Source: Rhodobacteraceae bacterium KLH11
GTDB lineage: Bacteria; Pseudomonadota; Alphaproteobacteria; Rhodobacterales; Rhodobacteraceae
Reading direction: 5' to 3'
Assembly: GCA_000158135.1 (NCBI GenBank)
Contig: DS999532.1
Span: 1 to 48,046 of the forward strand
DNA length: 48,046 bases
The position numbers and the translations under genes were made by a program. Shown in pieces: positions 8,415 through 17,667 of this stretch. Position 1 is the first letter of the stretch. Each line of letters opens with the position of its first letter. The notes under the pieces are model-generated. The model saw nothing but the letters and a program-made list of their open reading frames with translations, was not told where the DNA came from and searched no databases.

Positions 8415-10702
8415 GGCGCTTCTCCCTCGCTCATGATGACATTCAGGTCTTCGGCGAACGCGGTGAACACAACTTGATAGCTTGATATCGCGTCGGGTTG
8501 GAGTTCGTCATGGCGCGCGATCTCAATACCTATGATAGACTCCAACCCGTTGATATCACGCAGAACGCGATCGATATCGAGCGGCCAAACCGGGCGCCCG
8601 ACAGGCCATCCATTTCCATACGGACCGCCGCGCGCCGGGTCAAAAAAAGCTGTCAAAATGCGCTTTGCTTCGGTCTCGACCGCACCGCTATGGCCTGGGG
8701 CCGCGCGAAGGGAAATGGTGATCTGATGCCGCACAAATTCGACTGAGCGGACATCAAGACAATCTGCCCCGTAGGCATCGCTCATTCGAGAAGCGAGTGC
8801 TTTGCCCAGTGCTTCGCGACGTGCAGCCGAGTACACCCGTGTACGGGTCTTGCCTTTTGCCAAAACATGTACCCGGATAAGCCCCGGCTGATCTTTCGTG
8901 TGTTCAGCGCGGACCTGCGTTATATCCGTGTCGAAATTGCGCGCGATTGCCTCCAGATCCGACAGGCTGAGCGCCCGGTTCTGATGGCGGAGCGCATCTG
9001 GCATACCAGCCAAAAGTTCTGCTGCGTTTGGTATATTTGTTCCGCCCGCCACGGTATCGGCGATAAAGGCTGTTTCAAACCCGGGCTTTGGGGCGATTGG
9101 CTTTAATTCGGTGGATGGTTCGGCGGATACCGGCAAGCCACCCACCTGATACGAAAACGCACGGATTCCATCCCGACCAGCCGGCGGAATGCGCCCATGT
9201 TCGCCAGAACCAAAGGTGATGGTTCCGTCCGGGGCCAGAAGATAAACCCGATCAGCACCGAAAGCGTCAAGATTGCCGACCTGCCGCCAGTACACCCACT
9301 GCCCTGAAATATTGGCCACGTCTTCCAGCACCGGTTCCGGATCGCCTTGCTCACGCGCCAGACGAAGCGTTTCGACCTCTTCGATGCTAAGGTTCTCGCG
9401 CACCCGCAATTCGAGCGTGTTTTCCAGCACCGGCGATTTCAGCAGCTTGAACTGGGCCGACTGAGCACCAAGCGAGCTGCCCAGAAGCTCTTGCTTGACA
9501 GTTTCGGCCTGTACTATAGCCACTCCGTTCAACCACAAACCGTGGATCCGGGGCTGCCATCCCACCTTGCCTACAATGCGAAGCCAATAGAGGCTCTGAC
9601 CGAACAGATTGGCCTTCACCTGTTCGGCTGCAGTTGAAAATTTCAGCAAACCGGATTGATAAAGCCCATGCGTAGGATCGCCCCCCGTCAGCGGCGCGCG
9701 CGTCCAGCTGAGATCGGCGCCCAATGTCTCGATGTCGATGTGGATGTCGCCTTCACGGTCCTCGGTCCGCGCAAACAAGGTGGTCAGACCCGGTGTCAAA
9801 GGCTTGGACAACCCCAGATACAGCATCGGTGCGTTATTACCGTTACCCAAGGGCGCAACATACGCACCCTGAAACACGTCAAAGTGGACATCCCGCAATC
9901 CGTTTGCCGAGGTTTGATCGATCAGGCGTAAATTGTTCCGGGCCAACACTTTTTCGGGCATTTGCAGCGGCATGTCGTAAAAAGAGGCGATAAGCGATGC
10001 CACCTCGGGCGGGCGCATATGGCCTGTCAAAATGCTGATCGATTGGGTTGTGCTTGCAGCCGGAGGAAACGGATCGGTTGTAACCTGATATTTCGGACGA
10101 CCATAATCACCACCGACCAGCCGCGCCCGTATCCACAGATCGTCCTGACCCCCAATGTTGACCTCGGTCAGATCGTTGGGAATTCTGAAGCTGATCGTGC
10201 CCGATTTGGCAAGATTATTGGTTTGGTCATTGAAATCCTCATCCAGCCGCTTCCATCCTTTGCCGTCAAAATACTCCCAGGAAAGTTCCGGGCCTTGATA
10301 GCTGCGATCCAGCGGTTCGGTGATCAGGATTTGCGGGGTTTCATTGTTCAACAGAACCTTCACATGCCCATCGACAGGCAAAGGGGCAGTCCACGGGCTA
10401 AAATCGATCAGACCAGGCCGCCAAGCGCGAAGGGAACTGGATTGTTTGGCACCGGGATTGCAGGCTTTCCCGGGCAAACGCATTGATTTGGGAAGCGATC
10501 CAATTCCGTAAAACACACCCACGTCCGCAACTGTCAGGCACATCGACAGCCGCAACAGTCTCAAGAGGGGCATTTCCCTGCACTTCGCGGAATACAACAT
10601 TGCCCGATCCTCCAATATGCGCTGCAAGTTCCGTTTCCTCGTCAACGGTAAATGTATCAGTGGCGCCTTGGGTGGCGTCGACCGTGTAGCGGCGGAAGTC
10701 AC
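8411..10702 (-). CDS. Baseplate J-like wedge protein, C-terminal part (frameshifted from the upstream ORF)
   Basis: This frame is open for 763 residues, but the first ~50 residues read antisense-like sequence inside the upstream ORF and are probably not translated. From about position 10540 downward the sequence becomes convincing: VFYGIGSLPKSMRLPGK, then LSWEYFDGKGWKRL. A baseplate J domain follows, with FGSGEHGRIPPAGRDGIRAF, FIADTVAGGTNIPNA and LSLSDLEAIARNFDTDI, and a C-terminal GPYGNGWPVGRPVWPLDI. It continues the upstream protein in the +1 frame, and no convincing start codon with a ribosome binding site was seen at the junction. The likely product is therefore one fused protein of about 1,700 residues, unless the shift is a true mutation. 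It is the larger of the two wedge proteins (Afp11-type position). Confidence 0.75.
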   Translation of the reverse strand: MTSAATRSTPPKAPLIHLPLTRKRNLQRILEDRAMLYSAKCREMPLLRLLRLSMCLTVADVGVFYGIGSLPKSMRLPGKACNPGAKQSSSLRAWRPGLIDFSPWTAPLPVDGHVKVLLNNETPQILITEPLDRSYQGPELSWEYFDGKGWKRLDEDFNDQTNNLAKSGTISFRIPNDLTEVNIGGQDDLWIRARLVGGDYGRPKYQVTTDPFPPAASTTQSISILTGHMRPPEVASLIASFYDMPLQMPEKVLARNNLRLIDQTSANGLRDVHFDVFQGAYVAPLGNGNNAPMLYLGLSKPLTPGLTTLFARTEDREGDIHIDIETLGADLSWTRAPLTGGDPTHGLYQSGLLKFSTAAEQVKANLFGQSLYWLRIVGKVGWQPRIHGLWLNGVAIVQAETVKQELLGSSLGAQSAQFKLLKSPVLENTLELRVRENLSIEEVETLRLAREQGDPEPVLEDVANISGQWVYWRQVGNLDAFGADRVYLLAPDGTITFGSGEHGRIPPAGRDGIRAFSYQVGGLPVSAEPSTELKPIAPKPGFETAFIADTVAGGTNIPNAAELLAGMPDALRHQNRALSLSDLEAIARNFDTDITQVRAEHTKDQPGLIRVHVLAKGKTRTRVYSAARREALGKALASRMSDAYGADCLDVRSVEFVRHQITISLRAAPGHSGAVETEAKRILTAFFDPARGGPYGNGWPVGRPVWPLDIDRVLRDINGLESIIGIEIARHDELQPDAISSYQVVFTAFAEDLNVIMSEGEAP

Positions 10703-13466
10703 CCGATCCGGACGGTGCTATGAACACCGGGGCACCTGCAGTCGGCAAAGCGCCGGTAGAAGACTGAACACGACCGGTGCCGTCGTTAAACGCGCCCGTG
10801 ATACCGGCATCCATGTGCCAAAGCTCCATGCCAAAGGCGGGATCAGGATCAATTCCGTCAGGAAAGGCGATCCTTCGGGTGGCCGTATTGCCCACCTGAA
10901 AGCTTTTGCCCACGTTAGTGAAGTCACCGTTACTGTGTTCAATCCTCAGGTCTGTAACGTCGCCTGACGCGACATCTGCGCTGAACCAGGTCAAAAACTC
11001 AGCCTCGACCGCAGGATTGAATGTCAGGGACGCGATCGTCTGGTCACCGAGCGCGGTGACAATCTTCGCAGATTCCGAAGCTGCACGGGGTAAGGCGACC
11101 GTGATATCACCCAACGCACCGATCTGATGGCGCAAGGCTTCACCAGTTGGTTCCAAATTACGCTCGACCAGAATGGCGGTCCCTGCCCCGGCATAAACGG
11201 CCACCAGGGATGGACGGTCATATTGTTCGGTCGTTGCTATCGGCTGAGGCGCGATACCCTGAATCAAGGCGAACCATGCTGGTTCGCCATAACCGGCCGG
11301 CGGATCGACATCATCATCTGCGCCGCCAGTGTTCCAAATCTTCAAGCCACCCCCCGGTGGGACAAAGGCAATTGTGTCCAGCTCACCCCCGCCTTGTTCA
11401 TGCCAGGACACCGCTTCGACAAGACTGTTCTCCTGTACGACCAGACCAAGGTTCGCCCAGCTTCCGGCACCTGTGGCATCCACGCTCAGCTTCCAAAGCG
11501 TCTGGTTTTCGTCCGTGATGAGAAAAGACCCCTCTCCGCCCTCAAAACTCCCCTGCATCGGAACGATGCGCGCGGTTTCATCAAGGGTAGGTGCCGAGAG
11601 GTCATTGCCGACCTCTTCCCACGCGGCACCGGTTGCAGGCGCACCGTTTGCGGCAAGTCTGAAACGGTGGACACCAGTTGTTGTCACCCAGTACACCTGC
11701 GCGGCTGAGGGGTTCGCCCCGCCGACAACCATCGGCACCAACGCGACTGCACTACGCATCTTGGCGGGCACTTGGCTGTCACGGTGCATATTCAGGGCTT
11801 GCCATTTACCCGCGCCGCCATTTCCCTGCCCATCGGTTAGAACGCTGTCTGCGACCTCGATCGGAACAACATAGAGTTGCGGGCTGCCCTCGGTGCCCGC
11901 CTCAACCAGTACGAGGTTTATCTGATCAACCGCAGGCGGCACCGTAACCGCCTGGATCCCGAAATCTACATTCACGGGCGGGGCGTCCGTGCCGCCCGGC
12001 TCAAGCGCATCAACCTCCAGCCAGTATTGCGACGATGCAGCCCGGTCCAGCACCTGAATGCGACCGTTTTTACCAACACCGAAGATATGGGGACGCCGCA
12101 TACCGGTTTCGGCCAGCACCGACTGCATGGCGACCAAAGTGGCGTCCTGCATGTCGAATTTCAGCTTTGCCTTCGCGCCCGACTTGGTAAAGACCTCTGG
12201 CGCGGCAAGCGCGAAGCTGTCGAACCGCTGAGGCTCGGTGCCGAACGGGAAGAAGGTGTCGCTGATCGGCAGGGGTGTCGCGTTATGCGCCGCCTGAGAT
12301 ATTGTGTCAGCGGGCGGCGTGGCCTCGTTCACCAGCATCTTGACCTGAATAAAGATCTGATCGACGCGAAGTTTATGCAGATCAGCTTCGTCCGATCCTA
12401 GTGTAATCGGACCCAACCGGCGCAATCGAAGCCAACGGTTCTTCTGATCTGGCGCAATTTCCGCTTCCAGAACCGGGCCTGCCCAGGCCTTAAGATAAGT
12501 TACGGTGTCGACTGTGCGAGCCACCTCGGGAAGTCGGTGCCAGCCCGGTTCTTCATCATCGCCTTTCTGACCCCAAATCTCGACCACACTGGGAGTGGCT
12601 GCAATTGCATCAGCAGATGACAGGCTTTCACTCTGACGCCCTTTAAAGCTTAGCGTAATCTCAGCTTGGGGAGAGACATCCAGCGCCGCCGCATCGCCGA
12701 CATACAGTGCGTGTTCCTGTTTGTCGGGCATAGAAAACGCATCAAGCCATGACATCTTGCGCAAAGCGACTTTGCCGGGGAATAGCTCCGGGGTACCGAC
12801 TGGTTCAGTCAACGTGACCAGGCCATCGTCCGAAACGCTTTCGATCTGGCGAATGCGGATCTGGTCGGTCTCTTCCTCTATTCGTAAGAGATCGCCCTCT
12901 TCCAGTCCGGTGGCAAAGCTGAGGCGCAGAATCCGATCATTCCCACCCACTGCCGAGTCCAGTTGATAAGAGAGTTCCTCGGAATTGTCCGCTTCAAGGG
13001 CGACCACTGCTGGTGGTGCCTCGCCGATCTGATCAGCCGCCGGATCGACGGTGAATAGTGACACCACCCGCGCGGGGTGAATATTCAGGGCATCCGTGGT
13101 TTCAAACCGCACCGTTTCGCCGTCATTGTCCAGATCGAAACCTGCCCGACCCTCAAGTTGGACCGGTGCGTCCTGATCCGCGTCCAGCGCGATCACCGCG
13201 TGACCCTCAGCCGAGCGCGGTTGAGGCGCTGGAACGTCCAGCATGTCGAGGAATGCCAGGCCGTCGCGTTCGGGGGTTTTGTCCAGCCGGCGCGTACTGT
13301 GCTCTAACAGCCGAGCCGCGATTTCCAACAATGCCCGGTCGGTGCCAGCGGCTTCGGCCAGACCGCGCCATTGTGGTGCGATAGCGGCCATGTCACGCAG
13401 AAAATCCTGACGCAACTGTCGTCCGCGGCGCGGTTCAAGTGTGGGATATTCCGGCATGTCGCTCAT
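10398..13466 (-). CDS. Baseplate J-like wedge protein, N-terminal part with propeller-like insert (frameshifted)
   Basis: The ORF has 1,022 residues starting at ATG 13466, which overlaps the stop of the gp25-like gene. Residues 1-100 form the helical baseplate N-terminus (RQLRQDFLRDMAAIAPQW, ALLEIAARLLEHSTRRLD). Residues about 100-500 are beta-rich domains typical of large wedge proteins. Residues about 520-850 look like an inserted propeller, with repeats such as AQVYWVTTTGVHRFRLAANG and GSFLITDENQTLWKLSVDATG. The frame stays convincing to VDVPDSCG (near 10525). The remaining ~40 residues do not fit the family, while the +1 frame continues the protein. One extra base near 10510-10545 would explain this. 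It could be a sequencing error, a real disabling mutation or recoding. Confidence 0.78.
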   Translation of the reverse strand: MSDMPEYPTLEPRRGRQLRQDFLRDMAAIAPQWRGLAEAAGTDRALLEIAARLLEHSTRRLDKTPERDGLAFLDMLDVPAPQPRSAEGHAVIALDADQDAPVQLEGRAGFDLDNDGETVRFETTDALNIHPARVVSLFTVDPAADQIGEAPPAVVALEADNSEELSYQLDSAVGGNDRILRLSFATGLEEGDLLRIEEETDQIRIRQIESVSDDGLVTLTEPVGTPELFPGKVALRKMSWLDAFSMPDKQEHALYVGDAAALDVSPQAEITLSFKGRQSESLSSADAIAATPSVVEIWGQKGDDEEPGWHRLPEVARTVDTVTYLKAWAGPVLEAEIAPDQKNRWLRLRRLGPITLGSDEADLHKLRVDQIFIQVKMLVNEATPPADTISQAAHNATPLPISDTFFPFGTEPQRFDSFALAAPEVFTKSGAKAKLKFDMQDATLVAMQSVLAETGMRRPHIFGVGKNGRIQVLDRAASSQYWLEVDALEPGGTDAPPVNVDFGIQAVTVPPAVDQINLVLVEAGTEGSPQLYVVPIEVADSVLTDGQGNGGAGKWQALNMHRDSQVPAKMRSAVALVPMVVGGANPSAAQVYWVTTTGVHRFRLAANGAPATGAAWEEVGNDLSAPTLDETARIVPMQGSFEGGEGSFLITDENQTLWKLSVDATGAGSWANLGLVVQENSLVEAVSWHEQGGGELDTIAFVPPGGGLKIWNTGGADDDVDPPAGYGEPAWFALIQGIAPQPIATTEQYDRPSLVAVYAGAGTAILVERNLEPTGEALRHQIGALGDITVALPRAASESAKIVTALGDQTIASLTFNPAVEAEFLTWFSADVASGDVTDLRIEHSNGDFTNVGKSFQVGNTATRRIAFPDGIDPDPAFGMELWHMDAGITGAFNDGTGRVQSSTGALPTAGAPVFIAPSGSGDFRRYTVDATQGATDTFTVDEETELAAHIGGSGNVVFREVQGNAPLETVAAVDVPDSCGRGCVLRNWIASQINAFARESLQSRCQTIQFPSRLAAWSDRF

Positions 13467-13894
13467 CGGCCCTCCGATATGTAGAAGGGGAAAACAAAGT
13501 TGCGGGGCTGGTTGGTCTGGCGCAGACGATATTTGACATCCAGCTCCAGCTTGCCGTTCAGTGCGTCGCTCACCTTGACGTTGACACCAAGCACATCGAT
13601 GCGCGCCTCGAACCGGCGCAAGGCTTCGGTCACCGTGCGCTTAATTTCGGCGACGAGTTGGGTGTTGACGGGCTTGAATGTCAGTTCGTGAATACCGCAG
13701 CCAAATTCAGGGCGCATGACGCGCTCGCCGCGTGCGGTCAGTACGATGATCTTGATCGATTGCTGTACGTCCGTCTCACCCTCGACCATCTCCAGACGGC
13801 CCCAACGACGATCCAGCAAGGGCGGGAAAGCGACACCTTTGCCCAGGAAACGGGGCGGATCGCCAAGCGATGGGGATATGTCGCGCCGACTCAT
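13463..13894 (-). CDS. gp25-like baseplate wedge protein (GPW/gp25 family)
   Basis: The protein has 143 residues from the ATG at 13894, which overlaps the PAAR gene's stop (ATGA). A longer reading frame extends upstream, but only into PAAR coding sequence. The body matches the gp25/W family of phage and T6SS wedge proteins: DVQQSIKIIVLTARGERVMRPEFGCGIHEL at residues about 40-70, followed by an amphipathic helix (EIKRTVTEALRRFEARI) and a final beta region. This small protein is part of the wedge core contacting the sheath initiator. Its place between the PAAR tip and the large J protein is the usual order in these clusters. Confidence 0.9.
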   Translation of the reverse strand: MSRRDISPSLGDPPRFLGKGVAFPPLLDRRWGRLEMVEGETDVQQSIKIIVLTARGERVMRPEFGCGIHELTFKPVNTQLVAEIKRTVTEALRRFEARIDVLGVNVKVSDALNGKLELDVKYRLRQTNQPRNFVFPFYISEGR

Positions 13895-14187
13895 CCGATT
13901 AACACCGTCATTTCGCCCTTGGCGATTGCGTTGGGTGGGCCGGCTTCGACCACTTGATCGCCCTGGCGGGCAGCGAACGACCCCATGATCTTCACACTGG
14001 TCGATCCCATAGCGACCGTGCCGCCGACATGAGGAACCACACCGTTGAAAAGCGGGCATGTATGGAAATCAACGCCAACGCGCCACGCAGGTTGCCCACC
14101 GATCAGCACCGTCACAGCCCCGGGGCCCGGCGCAAGTGGAGTACCGTGGCTTGTCTGGTCGCCCATACGTGCAGCTGGCTGTCCCAT
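13891..14187 (-). CDS. PAAR-domain spike tip protein
   Basis: The protein has 98 residues and begins MGQPAARMGDQTSHGTPLAPG, a classic PAAR start. Further PAAR-type segments are GAVTVLIGGQPAWRVGVDFHTCPL and VPHVGGTVAMGSTSVKIMG. Conserved His and Cys residues (His14, His42, Cys44, His53) fit the zinc site that sharpens the cone at the tip of VgrG/gpV spikes. It follows the spike gene directly (12-base gap) and overlaps the gp25-like gene. The protein ends soon after the PAAR fold, so it carries no fused toxin domain. Confidence 0.92.
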   Translation of the reverse strand: MGQPAARMGDQTSHGTPLAPGPGAVTVLIGGQPAWRVGVDFHTCPLFNGVVPHVGGTVAMGSTSVKIMGSFAARQGDQVVEAGPPNAIAKGEMTVLIG

Positions 14188-14199
14188 AGAGTGTTCCTT

Positions 14200-14841
14200 T
14201 CAGTTGATCTCGACCAAAGCGCCTGAAACCTTGCAATTTGCCGAACCCGAAACCTCGGCTTGCTGGGCGTCGATCTTCACGGTCGGTGCGCTTAACGTGA
14301 TAGATTGGCTGGCTTCGATATTGATTTCACCGCTCGAAGTGATTTCGACCTTGTTGCCGTTGGCGTCTTCAATCAGCGCAAAATCCTGCGTCAGATGCAG
14401 TCGTGGACCGTCCGCCAGCAGCAGCTCGATCTCATGGGCATCCCCATCGTCAAAGCGCAGTTCGTGCATCTTGCGGGTGCGAAAGACTTTGCGGTCATTG
14501 CCCTCGCCATCTCCGTTGGTCTCTGGCGGAGGTTTCTGACCATTCCAAACCCCGCCCAGAACCACCGGATGCGTGGGATCCTGAGCGATAAAGCCGACCA
14601 GAACCTCGTCACCCACATCGGGCAAGGTGTAAAAACCGATGTCACCGCCCGCCATCGGGGCAGCCACACGCGCCCAGAAGCTTTCCTGGCCGTCCGAATA
14701 AAGCTCTAGCTTGACCCGCACGCGTCCCAGCCCCTCGGGGTCGCCATCATTTGTAGTGACCACGCCCAGCGCAAGTCCGCGCGAAAACCCATCTGCGGCG
14801 CGTTCAGCTTCGGACGGGCGGGTGGTGCTGAGCATGTTCAT
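14200..14841 (-). CDS. Baseplate spike protein, gpV/VgrG-like (OB fold and beta-helix)
   Basis: The protein has 213 residues, and its ATG overlaps the hub gene's stop (ATGA). After a short N-terminus it shows the gpV OB fold: GVVTTNDGDPEGLGRVRVKL, WARVAAPMAGGDIGFYTLPDVGDEVLVGF and HPVVLGGVWNG. The C-terminal 90 residues form a beta-helix-like strand array (ALIEDANGNKVEITSSGEI, SITLSAPTVKIDAQQ) that should make the trimeric needle. With the upstream hub it equals one split VgrG or Afp8 protein. The PAAR gene downstream caps the needle. Confidence 0.92.
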   Translation of the reverse strand: MNMLSTTRPSEAERAADGFSRGLALGVVTTNDGDPEGLGRVRVKLELYSDGQESFWARVAAPMAGGDIGFYTLPDVGDEVLVGFIAQDPTHPVVLGGVWNGQKPPPETNGDGEGNDRKVFRTRKMHELRFDDGDAHEIELLLADGPRLHLTQDFALIEDANGNKVEITSSGEINIEASQSITLSAPTVKIDAQQAEVSGSANCKVSGALVEIN

Positions 14842-15947
14842 AGGTTTGTCTCCTGTACGCTGAGGGTGGATTTGAATCCCGAGCCCGAAATGTCGTGGAC
14901 CACACCCGACACCCAGTAGGTTTTCGAAAATCCGCGCCCAAGCCCTTCAAATTCAACGTTAATGTCAGGCTTCAACTCAGGAAGCCCGATGCAGTCGGCG
15001 CTGCCGGTTACAAAGCCCTGCGCCCGTTCTTCCAAAATCGCAGCAGCGCGTGCGTCAGCTTCTTCCTGAGTGTGAACCGCTGCGCGTACCCGCAGGACCG
15101 GCTCGGACGACAAGGCTGAAGCGATGCGATCAATACCGCTTTCTGCACCCTGATCCAGCCCGCTCTCTTGTCCGCGTTCGGCGCGTCCCACGATGGGTTG
15201 GCCATCGGCGGCCGAAGTTCCGACCACTTCAACGACAGCGATCTGCTTTGCCAGATTGGCTTCAGGTGAAAATGTCGTCAGACCGCCACCCCAGGGTAAA
15301 ACGATCTCTGCGTCATTCTGGTTTTGTCGGGGCGCAAAACGGAATTTGTCGCCCTTCATGTAGAAAATAGAGCTGGTCCGCTCGGCCATCTTTTCTAAAA
15401 AAGCAAAGTCGGTTTCTTCACTTTGTTCGATCCGCTCATTCTGCGTCTCGCTGGACACAATGTCCGGATCGAGCCCCCTGAGACCCGCAATTTCTTCTAC
15501 CGCGTCGGTCTCGGGCACACCTTCCCAGTTCCGGGTGTATTTCCCGATTGTCAGCGGATAAAGCGCATCATAGCCTGCAATCTCCAACTCTGGCGTACCG
15601 CCTGCACCGAAGGTCGTATTCAGTTCCGTCACGATGCCCTTCAACACCGTATCCAGTCGGGCTGGCTCACCATAGCCCAGCTTCACCTCGACCTCTGCGC
15701 CAAAGGCAAACAACTCGAGCAGGTCAATGCGCGATTCATTTTCGCCTGACACAAATTCCCGATGTTCCCAGTTAAAGGCATTTGCGACCGTCACCGAAAA
15801 CCGGCCTGCCGCATTGACCTTCAGATCGACCTTCACGGCTGATACGGTCAACATGTGGTCGCGCACCAGATCTTCTCCAGCCACCGTCACCACAAAGGCG
15901 GGCGCAAAATAGTCGCCATGGCGTCTTTCGAGGGATTCAACGTCCAT
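14838..15947 (-). CDS. Baseplate hub protein, phage late control gpD-like
   Basis: The protein has 369 residues starting at ATG 15947, inside the last 11 bases of the LysM gene. It matches the gpD/VgrG N-terminal hub fold: SVAFVVTVAGEDL-type start, KVDLKVNAAGRFSVTVANAFNWE, KLGYGEPARLDTVLKGIVTEL, and a central segment with FAFLEKMAERTSSIFYMKGDKFRFAP. The C-terminal part has the usual GSADCIGLPELKPDINVEFEGLG...YWVSGVVHDISGSGFKS. In the assembled particle it forms the trimeric hub connecting the tube to the spike encoded next. Confidence 0.92.
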   Translation of the reverse strand: MDVESLERRHGDYFAPAFVVTVAGEDLVRDHMLTVSAVKVDLKVNAAGRFSVTVANAFNWEHREFVSGENESRIDLLELFAFGAEVEVKLGYGEPARLDTVLKGIVTELNTTFGAGGTPELEIAGYDALYPLTIGKYTRNWEGVPETDAVEEIAGLRGLDPDIVSSETQNERIEQSEETDFAFLEKMAERTSSIFYMKGDKFRFAPRQNQNDAEIVLPWGGGLTTFSPEANLAKQIAVVEVVGTSAADGQPIVGRAERGQESGLDQGAESGIDRIASALSSEPVLRVRAAVHTQEEADARAAAILEERAQGFVTGSADCIGLPELKPDINVEFEGLGRGFSKTYWVSGVVHDISGSGFKSTLSVQETNL

Positions 15948-16632
15948 CGCTGCCCCCTTTCGGTTTGAAGTCTTCCAGCGGTGGCACGACCATCACGTCT
16001 CCGGGCGCCAGTGCGCGCAGGTCTTCCACATCGTTTTGCCGGGCTATGTCACGCCAAAACCGTGGCTCGCCGTATTCGATCGAAGACAGCAGCCAAAGTG
16101 AATCCGGCGTCGAGCGATAGCTGTCGACCTTGCCAAGAACACGATGCTTCGTCTTGTCAGCGGAATTTCTGCGCGGGTTTTCAAGTTGCTCGCGAACAGT
16201 TCGATATTGCTTGAACGTGACTTGCAGCGTGGCACGAACCGGCGTGCCGTCACCCAGGAACATCGTGAAACGCTGCGAGATTTTCTCGACGATGGCGCGG
16301 AAGCTGAAGACCCCCCATTTGAACAATACCCGGGGTGGTGCATGAGTTTCACCGTCAATCGTCAGCATTTTGATGAAGTTGGCAGTCACTTCCGACACAT
16401 CCGCCCCGCCGCCGTCGGTATAGGTGTCAAAGAGCAGATCCATGCTCAGAACTTCGGCCGCACCGTTGACAAATTGCAGGATCGGGTTCGATAGCCCTGG
16501 AACTGCGGTTTCCTGAAAGCTTACCCCGTATTCGACCGCATATTCGGAGGGATTGAACAGAACCTCGACCTGTTCTCCGGCGTTGCGGCCTTCCAAAATC
16601 TCGACATGGGCTTTGGCAAGTTGTGTCGTCAT
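15937..16632 (-). CDS. CIS tube adaptor protein with C-terminal LysM domain (Afp7-like)
   Basis: The protein has 231 residues. The N-terminal ~170 residues match the contractile injection system tube-initiator family: VEVLFNPSEYAVEYGVSFQE, GLSNPILQFVNGAAEVLSMDLLFDTY, PPRVLFKWGVFSFRAIVEKISQRFTMF and PVRATLQVTFKQYR. The last ~50 residues form a LysM-like module (FWRDIARQNDVEDLRALAPGDVMVVPP). In related systems this protein lies between the hub and the first tube ring, as gp53/gp54-type adaptors do. It overlaps the hub gene by 11 bases and starts 4 bases after the unknown gene upstream. Confidence 0.9.
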   Translation of the reverse strand: MTTQLAKAHVEILEGRNAGEQVEVLFNPSEYAVEYGVSFQETAVPGLSNPILQFVNGAAEVLSMDLLFDTYTDGGGADVSEVTANFIKMLTIDGETHAPPRVLFKWGVFSFRAIVEKISQRFTMFLGDGTPVRATLQVTFKQYRTVREQLENPRRNSADKTKHRVLGKVDSYRSTPDSLWLLSSIEYGEPRFWRDIARQNDVEDLRALAPGDVMVVPPLEDFKPKGGSDGR

Positions 16633-16635
16633 CGC

Positions 16636-17667
16636 TCAGCGTCCCCGTCTTTCCTGTTCGATCCGGATGCGTTTCTCAAACCGCTTCCAAAGCTCGGTAT
16701 CGAGTTTCGCCATGTCGATTTCGTGCGCATTGGCCGGAACTGCAGGCGTTGGTTGGGGCTGCGGCGAAGGTACAGGCGGCGTTAGAGAGACTGGTTCTCG
16801 AAACGCCCGTTCCGAAGGGGTCACAGCCCGTCGATGCGCCTCGGGCGCTGGTATTCCTCGTCGCGTGTGGGCCAGGTGACGGGCATTACCCGGTGGCTCA
16901 TGGACCAATTCAGCATGTGTCCCGCTCTGCCTGGATATTGGGGTCGCACCCTTGAGTGTGCGGGCCAGAAAATGCCTTTCAACGAGGCGCAAACGGGCAA
17001 TTTCCGAAACTCGTGGTTTCATGGTGCCCCGGAAAAGCTCATGTGTCTCGCGCGACAGAGGGCTGCGATGCGAAAGGAACGAGAAAATCCGTCGATCCGT
17101 AGCTGCGGCAGCGACGGCGTGACCGGATCGGCTGACGAAACCGTCTTTGCCCCCCGCGTCATGCCGCGGCAGCTGATATCTGGAATGGCTGATATGCGGT
17201 GTCCGGCCGCGCCAAATATGCGTTTCGCCCCTCGCGCGTGCGCCTGGGTTTCGCATCTGGATTTTTGAAACGATCTCGGTGGTGCGATACTTTGATTGCC
17301 CGCCCAGCACCCACCGTTCAATCAGGTTTCGCGACATGATCTTTTGCCGAACATCCGGCAGCTCCGGGGCGATCCGAACCCGTGTACTGAATTGTTCCAC
17401 ACGGTGCGAGATCTCATCTGAGCGTTGGAGAATAAACGAGAATCTTGGTGACAGGGTCAGATCGAAACGCGAAGACTGATCCACCGAAATGCTGGTCCGG
17501 GATGCCGCCGCGTCGGGATCGGGCCTGGGCGCACGGAAATAGATATCTGCCCCACGCTTGCGAGGATAAAGAGGCGCGCCCGAGGTTGTCTGCGCCGCCA
17601 ACCGGGTTTGAAATGGCCGAACCACCCCCAGTGGCACGCGCGCTGTTATGCCGACCAAATACCTCAT
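16636..17667 (-). CDS. Unknown eCIS operon protein (Afp6-like position)
   Basis: The protein has 343 residues, and its ATG overlaps the second tube gene's stop (ATGA). I do not recognise a family. The protein is Arg- and Pro-rich and basic, with no membrane segment or signal peptide. Residues about 60-125 look structured (SSRFDLTLSPRFSFILQRSD, HRVEQFSTRVRIAPELPD). The middle is low-complexity and very rich in Arg, His and Gly. The last 40 residues form a charged helix ending ELWKRFEKRIRIEQERRGR. Translational coupling to the tube and LysM genes argues for a structural or assembly role. In Afp/PVC-type clusters an uncharacterised gene also sits between the inner tube protein and the LysM protein. 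Confidence 0.7.
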   Translation of the reverse strand: MRYLVGITARVPLGVVRPFQTRLAAQTTSGAPLYPRKRGADIYFRAPRPDPDAAASRTSISVDQSSRFDLTLSPRFSFILQRSDEISHRVEQFSTRVRIAPELPDVRQKIMSRNLIERWVLGGQSKYRTTEIVSKIQMRNPGARARGETHIWRGRTPHISHSRYQLPRHDAGGKDGFVSRSGHAVAAAATDRRIFSFLSHRSPLSRETHELFRGTMKPRVSEIARLRLVERHFLARTLKGATPISRQSGTHAELVHEPPGNARHLAHTRRGIPAPEAHRRAVTPSERAFREPVSLTPPVPSPQPQPTPAVPANAHEIDMAKLDTELWKRFEKRIRIEQERRGR

